Source: Carnegiea gigantea (taxonomy: Eukaryota > Streptophyta > Magnoliopsida > Caryophyllales > Cactaceae). From it: 64,000 nucleotides of DNA. Numbering within the stretch: the stretch's first letter is position 1; every line of letters begins with the position of its first letter. Made by a program: the position numbers and the translations under genes. Shown one piece after another: positions 22,446 through 35,458 of the stretch. The stretch covers positions 1 to 64,000 of the forward strand of contig JAKOGI010002209.1 of assembly GCA_029747015.1 (NCBI GenBank), given 5' to 3'. The notes under the pieces were generated by a model. That model saw only the letters and a program-made list of their open reading frames with translations. It ran no database searches and was not told the origin of the DNA.

Positions 22446-25400
22446 TGATTCCTGACCTAGTTCCTTCTCTCCAAGCAACCGGTATCGTGCTACTCCTTCT
22501 CACCGAAACCCTAACTATTTACATGCAGCCACCACCCTCCCAGCCCCCATTGCACCACCACCATGGCCAACGACGATCCCTCTACGGTCACTCCTCCTCC
22601 TTTCGCTGATGTCTCTGCCTCCTTGGTGGTTTCTTTAGCCTATGACCTTGCCTCGGCGCCTCTTTTGGTGAATCCTTCCACCTCTTTTCCTCCGCCACCA
22701 GCCACGCTTCTGTACCTGGGTTCTTTTTGGCTCACACCGGTGCCTTCCATGGCTGATTCTAGCGCTTTCTCGGGTGTCATGTCCTCTTACGTCGCGGGGT
22801 CCTCTCCTCTTTTGTGGTCCTCGCCGACCCTTCCTATGGTCCCCTTCTCTGCCACAATTCCTGATGCCGTTACTGGTTGTTTCGGGACCACACTGCTGCC
22901 CCTGTCTGCCATTGTCCCGATGGCTACCCGTCCCCCTCGATTGATCATTCATTGTGGCTAACTCTTGGCTCTCACTTGCCCCCTACACATTTGAGTATTT
23001 TCTCCATCAATATCAAGAATTTTGTTAACATCGTTCTCATGACCGTTGAACATTTTTTGTCATGGCGCACTGAATTTGTCGCTTTTCTTATGACTCAGCA
23101 GTTAAACGGTTTTTCTATGGTACAATTGATACTCCTACTTTATTCATTCTTGATTATAATGGCATGCAACACCCGAATCCTTCCTACTCGGTTTGGGTGT
23201 GTTTGGATCAACTTATTCGCTCTTAGTTGTTTGCTATGATTTCACCTGAATTATTGACTGAGGTTCATGATTTGATCCGCTCTAAATAAATTTGGGAATG
23301 TTTGTCACGCCGGTTTAATACTGCTAGTCTTGCTCGGGCAATGGATCTTAGACGTACTTCATCAACATCATCCAAAGATCCTAAACAAAGTATGGATGAC
23401 TATTTGCAGGGTATTAAGCATATTGCTGGTTCACTTACTTCCATTCAGACTCCTGTTTCGAATGTTGATCTTGTTCAGCTTACTTTGAATGGTTTAGATG
23501 AAGATTATCACAATTTGGTGACCACTCTTTCCTATAACGCCAATTTACTCACCTTCGATGATCTTCAATCCAAACTCATTCGCTATAAGTAGCGTCTACA
23601 GTTTTTAAAGACCAAGGAACTCTCTCATGTTCATAATCTTGTACTCACTACTGCTGTTTCTTCGTCTAATTCTAGGAAAGTTTCCTCGTCTTCCACTACT
23701 CACTGTGGCAATGGCTCCGGTGGTAACAAAAAACAAGGGGCGCAACAATCAATGGACATGTAATAGGTAGCAAGGGGGTGGCAATCGTAACTCCATCAAC
23801 ATCAGCATCCATCCGCCAGCAGGGGTGTGCCTACAGGAACTGGTTTTGGTAATAATATTTTTTCATATTCTAGTATTCAATGTTCATCTCCTTCTCATAC
23901 TAACTCTGTCTCTGTAGGTAATAATTCTTCTCTGAAGGATCTTAGGTTCTCACCCTAACGCTGCTTGCCAGATTTGCTTTGCGCCAGGGCATATTGCTGT
24001 AGGTTGCCCACAACGCTATACCCCTTCTCAACCTCATTCAGTCCCTACTTTTGCCACCTTCAATGCGATCGATGCCACTGATTCGGCTGCTGCTTTACAT
24101 ATGACTAATTTCCTCTCTAAATCTATTTACATTGGCACTGATAAAGGTCGGGTTGGGGATGGTTCTCTTCTCCCAATTAAACACGTTAGTTGCTTGAATA
24201 TTCCTACGGTCAGTAAGCCTCTTGTCCTGAATAATGTCTTGCATGTTCCAACATTAAAACATAATTTGTTGTCTGTCAAATAACTATGTCAAGATAACAA
24301 TTGCATTGTTGTATTTAATAAATCATCTGTTTGTGTCAAGGACAGAATCTCAGGTAAAGTTCTACTGCATGTATGCTCAACTGGCAGCGTCTAACCCCTT
24401 AGCCATTCCTGGTTCTTCCCCTGTGGCTTTTGCTACTCCTATTGATCCTGCAACCACTTGGCATCGTCGGCTTGGACAATGTGGAGTTACGACTTTGTCT
24501 TTTCTTAGAACTCACAACTTAGTTTCATTTTTGAATAAATTTCATCATTCATGTAATTCGTGTCGACTTGCAAAATCTCATCGTTCACCGTTTCAGTTAG
24601 TTGAACCTTTGGAATTAATTCATTCTGATTTATAGCAATCTTCTATTTTTTCTAGCCTTAGCTATCAATATCGTGTTTGTGTTGTGGATGATTATTCACA
24701 TTATACTTGGATTTATCCACTAAAATGCAAATTTGATTTTTTCCCCCACTTTATGCGCTTTTCAGAAGTGGTGGAAAATCTCTTTGATTGCAAAATTAAA
24801 ATATTCCAAAGTGATGGTGGGCGTGAGTTTGATAATACAACTCTTTGAGTCTATTTTCGCATATCATGTACTGAAACTCAATTTCAGAATGGTGTGGCTG
24901 AACGCAAGTATCGTCACCTTAATGAAATTGCTCGGGCTTTTCTTATTGAGGCAACATGCCTGCCACATTCTGCATTGACGCTATTCAAACTATTGTTTTT
25001 GTCATTGATAGGCGTCCTACGCCTAATCTTCATGGATAATTTCCTTTTGAGAAATTATTTAAAAAGTCTCCTAATTATAATTTTCTCAAAGCCTTTGGTT
25101 GTGCTTGTTACCGGATTTTTTCAGCAACTGCTGTGAATAAATTAACCCCAAGATCCACTCGTTGTATTTTTCTTAGTTATGTCCCCACTATAGAGGATAC
25201 AAATGCTTTGACCCTCTCATGGGTCATGTTTTTATAAGTTGGCATGTCATATTTTATGAAGATCAATTTCCTTAATTATTCAGAATTTTCAGTCCGTCCA
25301 CCTCTCGCCCAGTTATCTTTTTGAGCTATCTCGACCTACTCTTACCATTACTTTGCCGAGTGACTCCTCTTTGTTGTCATCATCTCGGGTCCCTTCTTTC

Positions 25401-27370
25401 GCTCTATTACCTCACGACCCATCTTCATCCACCATCTCTCCGGCCCAGATTGCCTTGCCCTCTCCCATGGCCCATAATATCTAGCCTCCTGTGACCATGT
25501 CTGCCCCACAACCCAGCCCGCCTTCTATGCAGTTGTCTAGTCCACCTTCTCCCTCAGTCTTGTCCTCCTCGGCCCATCAGGATCAGTCCACTCCCTCACT
25601 GCCCTCCCTTACATCTTCTCCAGCCTCGACCCAATCCTCCCCACCCAACCCCATGGCCAAGTCCGCAACTCTCCTTCTTCTTCCTTGGCCCAGGTCTGTG
25701 GCCTTGCTCAGTCATCAACCCACTGTCCCACCCACAAACACTCATCACATAGTTACTCGGGCCAAGAGTGGCATCCAGAAGCCCAAGCAGATTTTGTCTC
25801 TCGATACTATAGTTGTTGGTCTTGAACCCACGTCTTTTAAACGAGCTTCTCGTGATTCTAATTGGCAAGAGGTTATGACTGAGGAACATAATGCTTTAAT
25901 TGCTGATAATATTTGGAAGTTGGTACCTTCTCAATCTAAACAGAATCTTGTGGGTTGTAAAATGGCTTACTTAGTCAAATTTCATTCTGATGGGTCTATT
26001 GAATGGTACAAGGCAAGGTTAGTTACTTTTGGTAACCACCAACAGGCTGGCATTGATTACCATGAGACCTTCAGTCCCGTTGTTAAGCCTCCCACTATTT
26101 GCTTGGCTTTCTCCTTAGCTCTTACCTTTGATTGGCCTATACGACAGCTGGATGTTAAGAATGCCTTTCTTCATGGTCATCTTAATGAGGAAGTTTACAT
26201 GCGCCAACCCCCTGCATTTGTTCAACCTCACTTTCTTCATCATGTCTGTAAGCTGAAGAAAGCTATTTATGGACTCAAGCAGGCTCCTCGAGCTTGGTTC
26301 CACAAGTTTAGTAGTTTTCTTTTATCTTATGGTTTCATTCATTCCCCCTCAGACACCTCCATGTTTGTTTATCACCATAGTTCTACCACTATTATCCTGC
26401 ACCTTTATGTCGATGACATCATTCTTACTATTAGTTCCTCTTCTGTCTTATAGTTTCATTTCTGTTCTTTCTAATCAGTTTGTGATGAAGGGCTTTGGTG
26501 ATCAACACTATTTCTTGGGTGTTCAGGTGATATGAACTTCTTAGGACATATTTTTGACCCAGCAAAAATATGTTTAGAATCTCATATGTAAATTCCATGT
26601 GCACGGTGCTAAACCTATTCGTACCCAATCTCTTTCTAGAACTTCCTTGATCCTTACAGATGGAGAGCTACTTGGTGACCCCCTCTGAGTACAGAAGTAT
26701 GGTGGATGCATCGCAATACTTAACTATGACTAGAACTGATATTGCTTATGTTGTTCATGTAGTTTTCCAGTTTATACATGCTCCCTGTACTACTAATCTC
26801 CATGCTGTCAAGCGTATTTTCAGATATTTGTCGGGCACTTTGAGTTTTAGCTTGCAGCTTCGTCTAGCTTCTACTCCGTCTGTTATTGTTGCCTACTCCA
26901 ATGCGGATTGGGCTAGTTGCAAGGATTTGTGTTGCTCTATGATGAGTTATGCAGTGTTTTTAAGCCCAAACCTAATCTCCTGGTGCTCCAAGAAGCAAGC
27001 CACTGTTTCAAAGTCTTCTACTGAAGCTGAATATTGGACTTTTGCCTACACAATTGTTGAAACCATTTGGATTAGCAAACTCCTCACTGATATTGGCCTC
27101 TCTATCCCTTCACCTACCAAGGTCTATTGTGACAATATCAGTGCCTCCTACATGGCTGTGAATTCGGTTCAGCACGATCGTAGCAAACAGATAGCAGTCG
27201 ACTATCATTTTGTACATGAGTGTGTCGCTCATGGGGATCTAGTTGTTCGTTATATTCCTACTAAGCTTCAGTTAGCTGATATTTTTACCAAAGGGTTGTT
27301 TTCTAAATTATTTGATTTTTCAATGACAATCTGTCAGTGCATTCCTCCCCAACAGATTGAGGAAGCGTAA
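22446..27370 (+). pseudogene. Copia gag-pol remnant with many stops and frameshifts
   Basis: Recognisable blocks in order: gag (IKNFV...FLSWRTEF near 23010-23090, then 23302-23592 in another frame), zinc knuckle CQICFAPGHIAVGC (about 23968-24009), a damaged protease active site reading DSAA where D-S/T-G is expected (about 24079), GAG-pre-integrase TTWHRRLG (about 24450), integrase pieces HSDL, SDGGREF and NGVAERK (24620-24910), RT from 25870 to 26450 with LYVDDI, and RNase H 26660-27370. At least six frame changes or stops separate them. It cannot make a functional protein. The C-terminal RNase H block is the longest clean segment (236 codons). Confidence 0.92.
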
Positions 27371-27471
27371 TAGTGTATAGAGGACAATAATGTAATTTTT
27401 GTACTCCCTGAATATTATATATACATCGTCAGGCTCCCTAACTAGGTCAGAGCCTTGTTTTACATTCATAA
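27368..27471 (+). repeat. 3' LTR of the short-LTR Copia
   Basis: It repeats the 22330-22430 sequence with several differences and follows the purine tract ending at 27367. Confidence 0.85.
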
Positions 27472-27476
27472 TACAT

Positions 27477-27545
27477 AAGCACGTGTGATCAATGCCCACT
27501 AAATGCTTCCATATTTGTGGTGATGAGACCTTGATTTTCCCAACA
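27477..27545 (+). repeat. Right part of the split Tork-type LTR
   Basis: The sequence after the TACAT repeat runs to TTTCCCAACA at 27545, a typical Copia LTR end complementary to the TGTTGG start at 21976. Joined to the left part, the LTR would be about 425-430 bp. Confidence 0.55.
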
Positions 27546-30401
27546 AATATTTACACAACTAGTATGACTTTACTAAAATTTTAAAAAGGATGCGTTTTGA
27601 TAAAATATGAGTGCTTAAACCAAGTTATCGATGTTTGCTTTAAAAAAAGGTTGTTGATGCATGTGAGAACTTTCATAATATACTAGAATTGTGCATTTTT
27701 TTTTTTTTTATATTGCATTGTATGACTTAAGCTTGTTTGAATTTAAGATCGTTAGATTGCAAGTAGGACCACAATAAGAGTTCAATTCTCATCTAAGACA
27801 ACTTATAAGAAACTCCAAACATCGTGATTCCTCCTTTGTTTGAGCTCTAACAGTTAAGTCGAAAGAAGAAGAGTAAAGTGTAAAGCTAGAAATGGAGCTT
27901 GATAGCTTAATAAAATACCTTGGTTACCATCTTAGCTTCATTATAGAGGAACTGCCCCTACTATGTTAGTAGAGTCCTATAAAAATTCTCTCCTTAGATA
28001 GAGTTTTCATTCCCTAATTAATTTGCTCAAGGATAATTGTTGTTTACGAGGTTATATACTAAGATTTTGTTCCTTAATTAAGGGATTCTCTAGCTAGGAT
28101 ACTTTCCCTCCTGCAAATTGTAGATCATAGAAATGATAATATGTGATGATGACAGATGGGTCAAACTTCTATTGGGCTTCAACTCCGAACTTTGCCCAAC
28201 GCCCGATGTTGGAAACTTACCTAAATCAAAGTCTATGGAACAGCAACTTTATGTGAGAAACCCATTCAAGTCAGCGCATAATCGCTGTCTATTTCTCTGC
28301 ATGGGAACTTCCCAAGTCATTTATTCCTGGTGTTCTTCTGGATTGGCGGCCAGAAAGGGATGGCAATGATCATCTGACCTTTTTTTTTTGGGGGGTACAT
28401 TACTAGTAAATCTAGTTGTCGTGTTGCGTTTCTTAATTTGCTAGAATTTATTTTTTCAATTGAGAGATTTATGGATTCTATTATTTAATTTACCTCTACA
28501 ATTGTTTCGGAGCTTTTTATTTCCATCTTGGCTTTTAATTTGGCTTTTTGTCATTTCTTTGTTGGTGTTTAGATGAATTATTGAAGGTTGTAAATGGCTC
28601 TTCAATAGTTTTCGTCAATTCAAGTATAGGTCGTATTTAGTAAATAGATGTAGCTGTTAGATGTTTGTATTAACTATTAGCTATTAGCTGTTTGAATTAG
28701 TTATTTGTTGAAAAACTGTTTGGTAAAATTAGTTGTTCCTCATAAAGTTGTGAGACAAAAAGGTAATTCTTCAAAAAACTCTTCCAAAAAGCTTTTTCAG
28801 ATTAGCTTTTCAGATCCAAAAAGCTCTTATAAAATTTTTTTTCATCATATATCCAAATTAGCTTTTTTACTTGGTCAAAAAAACTCTTTTTGGTTGAAAA
28901 GCTTTTCAAAAAACTATTTAACAAGCACCCCATAGTCTTTCATGTTATAAAAATATTCCATTAATGAAGTCTACACTAGATTAACAAGTCTATGTTGTAA
29001 AGAGAATATGAAAGATTCAAAGATCTCTACCCCATGTTGTGGTATTCAAAGACAGTGCTTTAGTAGATAGATAGACGCTTGGTAAGTACTGAGTCAAAGT
29101 TAGTAGAGTTAGAATTTCCTTGCAACAAGAAAGATTGTATTAATTTTTATCAAATCTCCGTTATGGATATTGTTTGAAAAAATGTCAGACATTTGTGATT
29201 AAAAAAATTATAAGACATCTTTAAGAAATAAGATTAGACCATAAATAATGCCCACAAAAACAAAACAAAAATTTATAATGATCTTATATACGTATTGGAA
29301 CTTTTTATGTTGTTTTTATTAATTCATTCATATTGTTTCCTATGAATGTTACGTTGGTTTTGTATTTCCATCGGACTATAGTTGGTTCATAAATATCAAA
29401 GAACACTAATTTAATGTACATGAAATATTTTTCTTATCCATAGAAGATAACTTAATTAGTTGTTTGTAGATAGGTACTAAGTTATTGTATTTAATAGACT
29501 TTTATTTGTGTATACATATGCATTTGTATTTCAGATAAGTCGTATGGATAGTGTTAACAGTTGATTTGCAAATGTTGATAAACATTTATTTGATAAATAT
29601 GTATAAGCATTTTATTTATTGACACATAAGCAACTCTGATCATTCATGTAACAATAAGTTATGTTGAATCGGAGAGTAGGTTAAGAAGTTTCTTAGGGCG
29701 AGATGATTAAAAATATTAAAATTTAAGTCATGGAAGGAAATTAGGAATGAGAGAAACATGTCTAGTGTTACTTAAATAAGTATTTTGTCATTTTACAACT
29801 GGGTAAACTCATCAATAAAGTCCATGTTAAATTGTCTCCCGACAACATAAACATTTTAATTTGGTACATCGATAAGCATTTCTCATGTTGTTAGATAAGC
29901 ATTTGCTTGGTACAATGAGAAGCATTGGCTTCATATTTAGATAAGCACTAGAACTATCCCCTTACGATGCAAGGGTTGAGTTAGGTCATATGTAAATATC
30001 TAAAATTATAAATAATTCATGAAGAATATTATTTTCATCGTTTAGATTTATTTTGTTAGTTGAAAAATCTTTGTATCTATTGAACTTTTTAGGCTTATAG
30101 ATGTGTTATTTTTGTATATGCAAGTAAATATTTATTAATCACATTTCTAAAAAACCAATTAAGGAGAAGGTCAAAGATCTTGTGAAGTGTATAAAGGAAA
30201 ATTAAAAAAGAGTTGCATGCATGTAAAAGACACAAAATAAACTAAAGTACTAATTAATATACTAACCAATAAAATTATGACACTTGGCAAAAATATGTGA
30301 ACTCACTCAGTTTTATATATAGTTATATAGATTTACTTAGTTGATAAGAATTTAGTCAGTCTATAGGAAGCATTTTGCTAAGGAAAATTTATCAAATGGT
30401 A
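27546..30401. other. AT-rich non-coding DNA
   Basis: No gene is supported. At about 28640-28935 lies a stretch rich in AAAAAGCTTTT-like inverted motifs that ends TTAACAAGCACCCC; this end looks like that of a hAT-type MITE but the left end is poor. At about 29500-29680 lies a diverged copy of an AT-rich repeat also found just right of the Mutator-like element (46660-46840). Confidence 0.5.
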
Positions 30402-30429
30402 TTGTTTAAATTAACACTTTTCAGTTTGT
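30402..30429 (+). repeat. Left terminal inverted repeat of the MULE
   Basis: 27 of 28 positions match the complement of the right end by eye. Similarity fades after CAGTTTGT. Confidence 0.8.
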
Positions 30430-30989
30430 TGACACATTTTTTGAGGGTGTCATTTCATGTCCATCCACAATGACTGAACTACCCTTAATGAACCCTTACT
30501 AATTTGGGAGGAAAACTCAGCTAAGGACACGATGGGGTTTGCTAGCTTGCCAAAGAAGACTCAGACTCATCCATTTCAGAGCTCTTACAAGTCGTCAATG
30601 GCAAAGGAAGAGGCTGGTGAGGGTGTGTTCTAAACTGAAAGTAGAGAAAGGAGCTTGTGTTGGTGCATGAAAGATGTCATTTGTGTGAAGGATCAAAAGG
30701 GAATAAGCACTTCACAAGGAGGCGAGCACTGTGCATGTGGTGTGCTTGGTAAGTTGTGGATTACTTCGTATTTGCATTGTACATCGGTAAGTGAGTTAAT
30801 TAGTTATGTAATTTGTGTGTGTCAATTTAATTTCTAAAATAGGGGATGTGGAGATATGGGGGGTTTCTATTGTTATTGGAGAAGGTGGGATTGGTGTAAG
30901 AATAGGGTAAGGGTGTTGAGGTTGGAGATGAGGGTTTCGTGTAGCTGTGGTTAGTTTAGGCTTGAATTGAGTTCATGTTTGCAATTGTA

Positions 30990-31560
30990 CATGTAGTGTG
31001 GGTGTGGTGCTGAATTTATGATGCATGTGCTTCAGCGGTACTTGTTTGGTACGCATGTGCTCATTTGTGCTGGTTAACCCACACATGTGTGTTATATAAC
31101 CCAGGTAAATAATTGCATGGGTGGTAGTTGTAGTTTGGGGTCACGCTGGTGTGAAATGCTAAGTGGGTAACCCCTAAATGCGTATTGAATAACCCAGGAT
31201 GTAATAGTTGTTAACCCGGTAACCTATATGGACTCACCCAGGTTAACCGTTGGACGATTTGTAGTTGTAAATGTGGTTTGGAGTGCTGCTTTCCACTAAT
31301 AGATGGATAGAATGACTAATTGATGTGGACAGGTGTAGTAGTCAGTGATGGTGTCAATATCTTCATTTGCACTGGGTAACTTATAAATGCGTACTGAATA
31401 ACCAAGGATGTAGTGGTGGTTAACCCGGCTATATGTGGTGAATAACTTGGGTTACCCGTGGGATAAGTAAATGGATAAGTAACTATGTAAACCTGGGGAA
31501 TATAGTAACATGTGCTAGTGTCAGTGGTGAATTGAGTTTGATATTTGTTGTAAACCATGT
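30990..31560. repeat. Left subterminal array of degenerate TAACCCAGGTTA-type motifs
   Basis: Near-palindromic motifs such as TAACCCAGGTAA (31097), TTAACCCGGTAACC (31211), CACCCAGGTTAACC (31235) and TAACTTGGGTTACC (31443) recur in a G/T-rich non-coding arm. The same motif recurs in the right arm (44,950-45,900), largely with opposite context. Confidence 0.6.
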
Positions 31561-31691
31561 TAGCGTGGTATGACAAGTTAGCATTAGATATGTTAAGGTG
31601 TGAAGGTAGTATATATTTATTATGTGGAATTGGTGCTGACAAGCATATTTGCATTTGTAGGTGATAGTGTAGATCATAATGGAAGGATAAA

Positions 31692-34380
31692 ATGCCATTG
31701 GAGGAGAGAGTTGTGGCAGGAGATAACGTTGTATATATGTTGAGGAGGGTTTTTAGAGAAATGTCCGGGGGGCAAGTTGTGTTACCGGGGGGAGGAAAGA
31801 CTGTGTGTGGATGAAGGAGAACTTGGGAGTGCTTGAAGTGTTGCGATTAGTGGATGACGCAATGGAGGAGGGTATAAGGGTTAGCTGACGTGGTATAGTT
31901 TGAAGTGTAATCGGTTAGAGTTGTTGCCACTAGGACGGGATGGTGATGTTAGGAAGTTGATGAAGAGCAACAATGAATACGCGTGCCTATATGTGGCAGG
32001 GAGTGAAGGTCCGTGTGTGGAACAGTTACATGGGAATGAAGCCTATAAAGGGAAGTTAAGGGGGTGGCTGTAGTGATCGTGGAAGGGGTGGAGCAACTGT
32101 TAATGCTGCAGGTGATGTTGCTCGTGAGGTGGACACGAAAGTGGTTAGGGACCACATTGTAAGGTAAGAAGCATTGTTGTGGACAAGCATGTAGCTATGG
32201 GTCGTAATTTATAGTACTTACAAACAATGACTAATCATGTGTAAAATTTTTATTAATCTACAGGGATGCTGCATAAGGTAATACAGAACTAGGGGATGAT
32301 GTTAATGAGGCTGCCGTCGTCGAGGAATGTACAAACGCGATAAGGAGTTGTGTATTGTTTGATATACCTGAAGACGAATCTGGTGATTCAAGCTCCGACT
32401 CTGACGATGATGAAGCCGGTGATGGTGTAGTGTGGCCAACATTGGGGGTGCAAGCAGAGGCGTACAGGAAAAGGATGCTGGTATGGAGGAACGAAATCAA
32501 AGGAAATGGGCAGCTTTTTGCTTCTGCGAGTGAGGTGAAGATAAGTATTTGGAAGTATGCGATAGCGAACAGATTTGAATATAAATATGTACGAAATTAT
32601 CGGCAACGAATTGCTGTGAAGTGCACTGTAGAAGGCTGTGGGTTTTACATCTGTGTGAGGGGCCACCTAAAAAGAGGTGGAATGTATGTGAAGGAGTTTG
32701 TAGTAGGGCACGTGTATAGTGTGGGAGCTGAGTGCCAACTGGGGAAGTGGGGGAGAAGACGAATAAGAGCAAGTCTCCTTGGGAGTCTCATTGAAGGGAA
32801 GGTTCGACTAATTGATAGTTACACACCGCCAGAGATATTGAAGGATTTGCAGCTAGAGATGGGAATGAAGGTATCATATATGCAGTGTTAGAGGGCCCAT
32901 AAGTATGTGCAGTTGCTAGCAAATGGACGACTGAGGACCATTATAAGCTCTTGCCCTGGATGCAGCTGTTGTAAGGCTAATCCTGATTCAAGTGCACTCT
33001 GTGAGCTTAAGGGATCCTAGAGTAAGCGTATGTTTGTTGCATATGGTGCATCACTAAATGGGTTCATTCTGGGGTGTAGGAAGAAAATGCTTGTAGATGG
33101 AGCTCATTTGAGTGGTCCGTATAAGGGGACTATACTGGCAGCTGTTGCACTTGATGCGAATGATCACCTAGTCGACCTTGCATATGTAGTTGTGTCAGTG
33201 GAGAACAACGATGAGTGGTTCTGGTTTTTGACTGTACTACGTGAATGTCTGGGCAGAATGCAATGTGTGATCATAAGCGATAGGAATCAGGGGTTGCTAT
33301 TTGCAGTGCCAAGGGTGTTTAGTATTGAGAACCACAGCTACCATGTGAAGCGCGTGCGGGAGAACCACCTTACGTATGTAGGGAAGGTAGGGATCCGACG
33401 GCAGGCATCAAAGGACTTGTTGAAGGAGGTGTTCAACAGGATTGTGTACGCCCCTACCGGGGCAGAGTATGGAGTAGCAATTAAGGATTTAAGGCAACAC
33501 AAGCCGCAGTTGGCAGCTTGGGTGGAGCGTAATGGGCCTGAAGGCACAATTAAAATTCTCAAAGGAGAGGTGGGGTAGGCTGAATAACAATGCTGTGGAG
33601 AGCTGGAATAACTGGATGTGTTCATTGTAGCGCATGTCAATCCCATGGCTTGTGAGTGGACATATACAGAAGCTTGGTTTGAAAGTTGATAAGCGGAAGA
33701 CGGAGTTGCAAAAGTGGAAGAATAGTGTAGGTGAGAGGATTGAGATGAAGCTAAGGAAGACACTTGCCAACATTGGTTCCGTAGCAGATGTAAAGCTATT
33801 TAACACAGCCCTTGGAGAGTTTGGTGTGCTCCTCACAAACAATCAAAGCCTAGTGGTGAACCCTGCATGTAGGACGTGTAGCTGCAAATTGTGGCAGTTG
33901 AAGGGGCTACCGTATGCACATGCAATGGCAGTCATTGAGAAGTAGAAGTTGTGGGTGTATGACTATGTCTGTTACTGTTACAAGGCAACAACGTAGAATA
34001 CGATATACATCAACAGCATACATCCAATGGAGACGTATGATTCGACAACCGTGGATAACGCCACGGGTCTGGTTGTTGGTGGGGAAGCATTAGATGACAG
34101 ATATAACCGAAGAATCCTTCCACCGATAAACCCACGTCCGCAAGGCAGACCATGACAGAGGCGAATTGAATCTCAAAGGCAAGATGTCCAAGTGAGGAGG
34201 TGCTCAAAATGCGGAGAGGGTAGACACTATCGAAACACGTGCAGGAATCCACACGCTGCTTTTAATGTAGATAAGATAAGCGTTGTTGTACCTGTGGAGG
34301 ATTTATTTGAAGGTACTATGTACAGGAGCCGTAAGAACATGAAGGTAAGATGGCATTCCATGACGAAGTTTTCGGGATAG
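31692..34380 (+). pseudogene. mudrA-type MULE transposase, broken
   Basis: This DDE transposase would cut and move the MULE. The start at 31692 (MPLEERVVAGDN) is tentative. N-terminal text LPLGRDGDVRKLMK lies at about 31930. An intron at about 32164-32262 is likely. The DNA-binding region has FEYKYVRNYRQRIAVKCTVE. The catalytic core at 33030-33578 has LVDGAHLSG, DANDHLVDLAYVVVSVENND and IISDRNQG with two of the acidic residues. The usual C-x2-H after the second Asp is replaced (YHVKRV). A SWIM-type finger follows at about 33880 (CSCKLWQLKGLPYAHA), with Tyr in place of the usual third Cys. A CCHC knuckle CSKCGEGRHYRNTC lies at about 34200. Stops at about 32889, 33018, 33628 and 33943 and a frameshift near 33575 disable it. 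Confidence 0.9.
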
Positions 34381-35458
34381 TTGTCCCACTTATGTGGGTT
34401 GTTAACCTAATGGGCAACCTTTTGTCAGTTCATGTACATTAAGCAGCAACCTGTAATCTTGAATTTGGAATGCCGTGTATGATGGTTGTGGTTTTGTTAT
34501 TTTTGTTGCGCTTAGGCTGCTGTGTGTTGACATGATCATATGAATTTCCCGGGAATGTACCATGCTATCCAGGGTATGCATAGTAGGAGTCTAAATACCT
34601 AGCCTAGGTTATCTCTGTGAAGTTGTGGGTGGTCATTGCTGTGGTTGGATTAGTGGGAGGGCAATTAATGCAGTGAGTGGGTGTATGAAGTTGTAGAAAG
34701 GTAGGTGGAGAAGGTGGGTGGAAGAAATCAATTCAGAGTTGAAGGGAACCCTAGGTTAGTGGCGAGAGATTTCCCTCAAACAACCCAACCATCTCACCAA
34801 ACATCTGTGAAGTAATGGGATGGGGGACCCACTTGACAGTAAATGGAATTCATCGTGTAATGATGGTGATCACACAATGAGTACACCCAACTCAGAAGTC
34901 AATTTCCCTTCCAAGCAACCACACAAAGACGTGCTCATCTAAATTAAAAATGTGAAATTAGGTGAAGGTGTAATTTGGTCAGCTGTTACATTACGGGAAA
35001 AAAAATATTATTCATCATTTACGATCAACCAGGATAATGGCATTTGTAAAGCAGTTGCAACTGATTAAACGTACTACACATACATGGACATAGTGGACCA
35101 TACTAATTATAGTGTTGATGGTATGAATCATTACCAGTTCTCACTATGTCGGGTTAGCACGTTAAATTAGAAGTTAATTACAAAAGCACCCAAGTTGGTG
35201 GGGGTTGGGTGAAGGTAGGTGATATCATTTATGACATGTACCCTTACATAAGCCCTTCATTTCTCTCATTACAATACCCACACTGAAGACCCACACAATT
35301 TATGCAATCATTCAAAATATTTTCTCAACTTCACTATGCCTAACACTGGTTGTTCTGAACAATCCCTACCAACCCTTGGGTGGGTTCGGGGGTTCACTTC
35401 TACCCCTTAGACAACATCTCCCTCTAAACCTTCATGGACTTCCCTGTGTGGTTATAGG
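34381..35458. other. Non-coding interval inside the MULE
   Basis: No gene is supported. It contains the first copy (about 34543-34617) of a 75-bp direct repeat whose second copy lies at about 36826-36900, with AATTTCCCGGGAATGTA and GGGTATGCATAGT in common. Confidence 0.6.

Larger units (their letters stand above)
22330..27471 (+). mobile_element. Short-LTR Copia retrotransposon (Ale/Retrofit-like), decayed
   Basis: LTRs of about 101 bp (22330-22430) and 104 bp (27368-27471) share ...AGGACAATAATGTAATTTTT... and TATTATATATA. TGATATCAGAGCC at 22432-22444 is the primer site with one change. A GATTGAGGAAGCG purine tract precedes the 3' LTR. The 5-bp repeat TACAT (22325-22329 and 27472-27476) fits a target duplication. 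It interrupts an older LTR. Very short LTRs and the order integrase-RT-RNase H match the Ale/Retrofit group. Confidence 0.88.

Noticed and set aside
22563..22961. A 132-codon Ser/Pro/Ala-rich frame as a host gene
   Set aside because: It lies just after the primer-binding site of the short-LTR Copia and is its 5' gag leader in a decayed frame.
28640..28940. Possible hAT-type MITE
   Set aside because: The right end TTAACAAGCACCCC looks typical, but the left end matches poorly and no 8-bp duplication was found.
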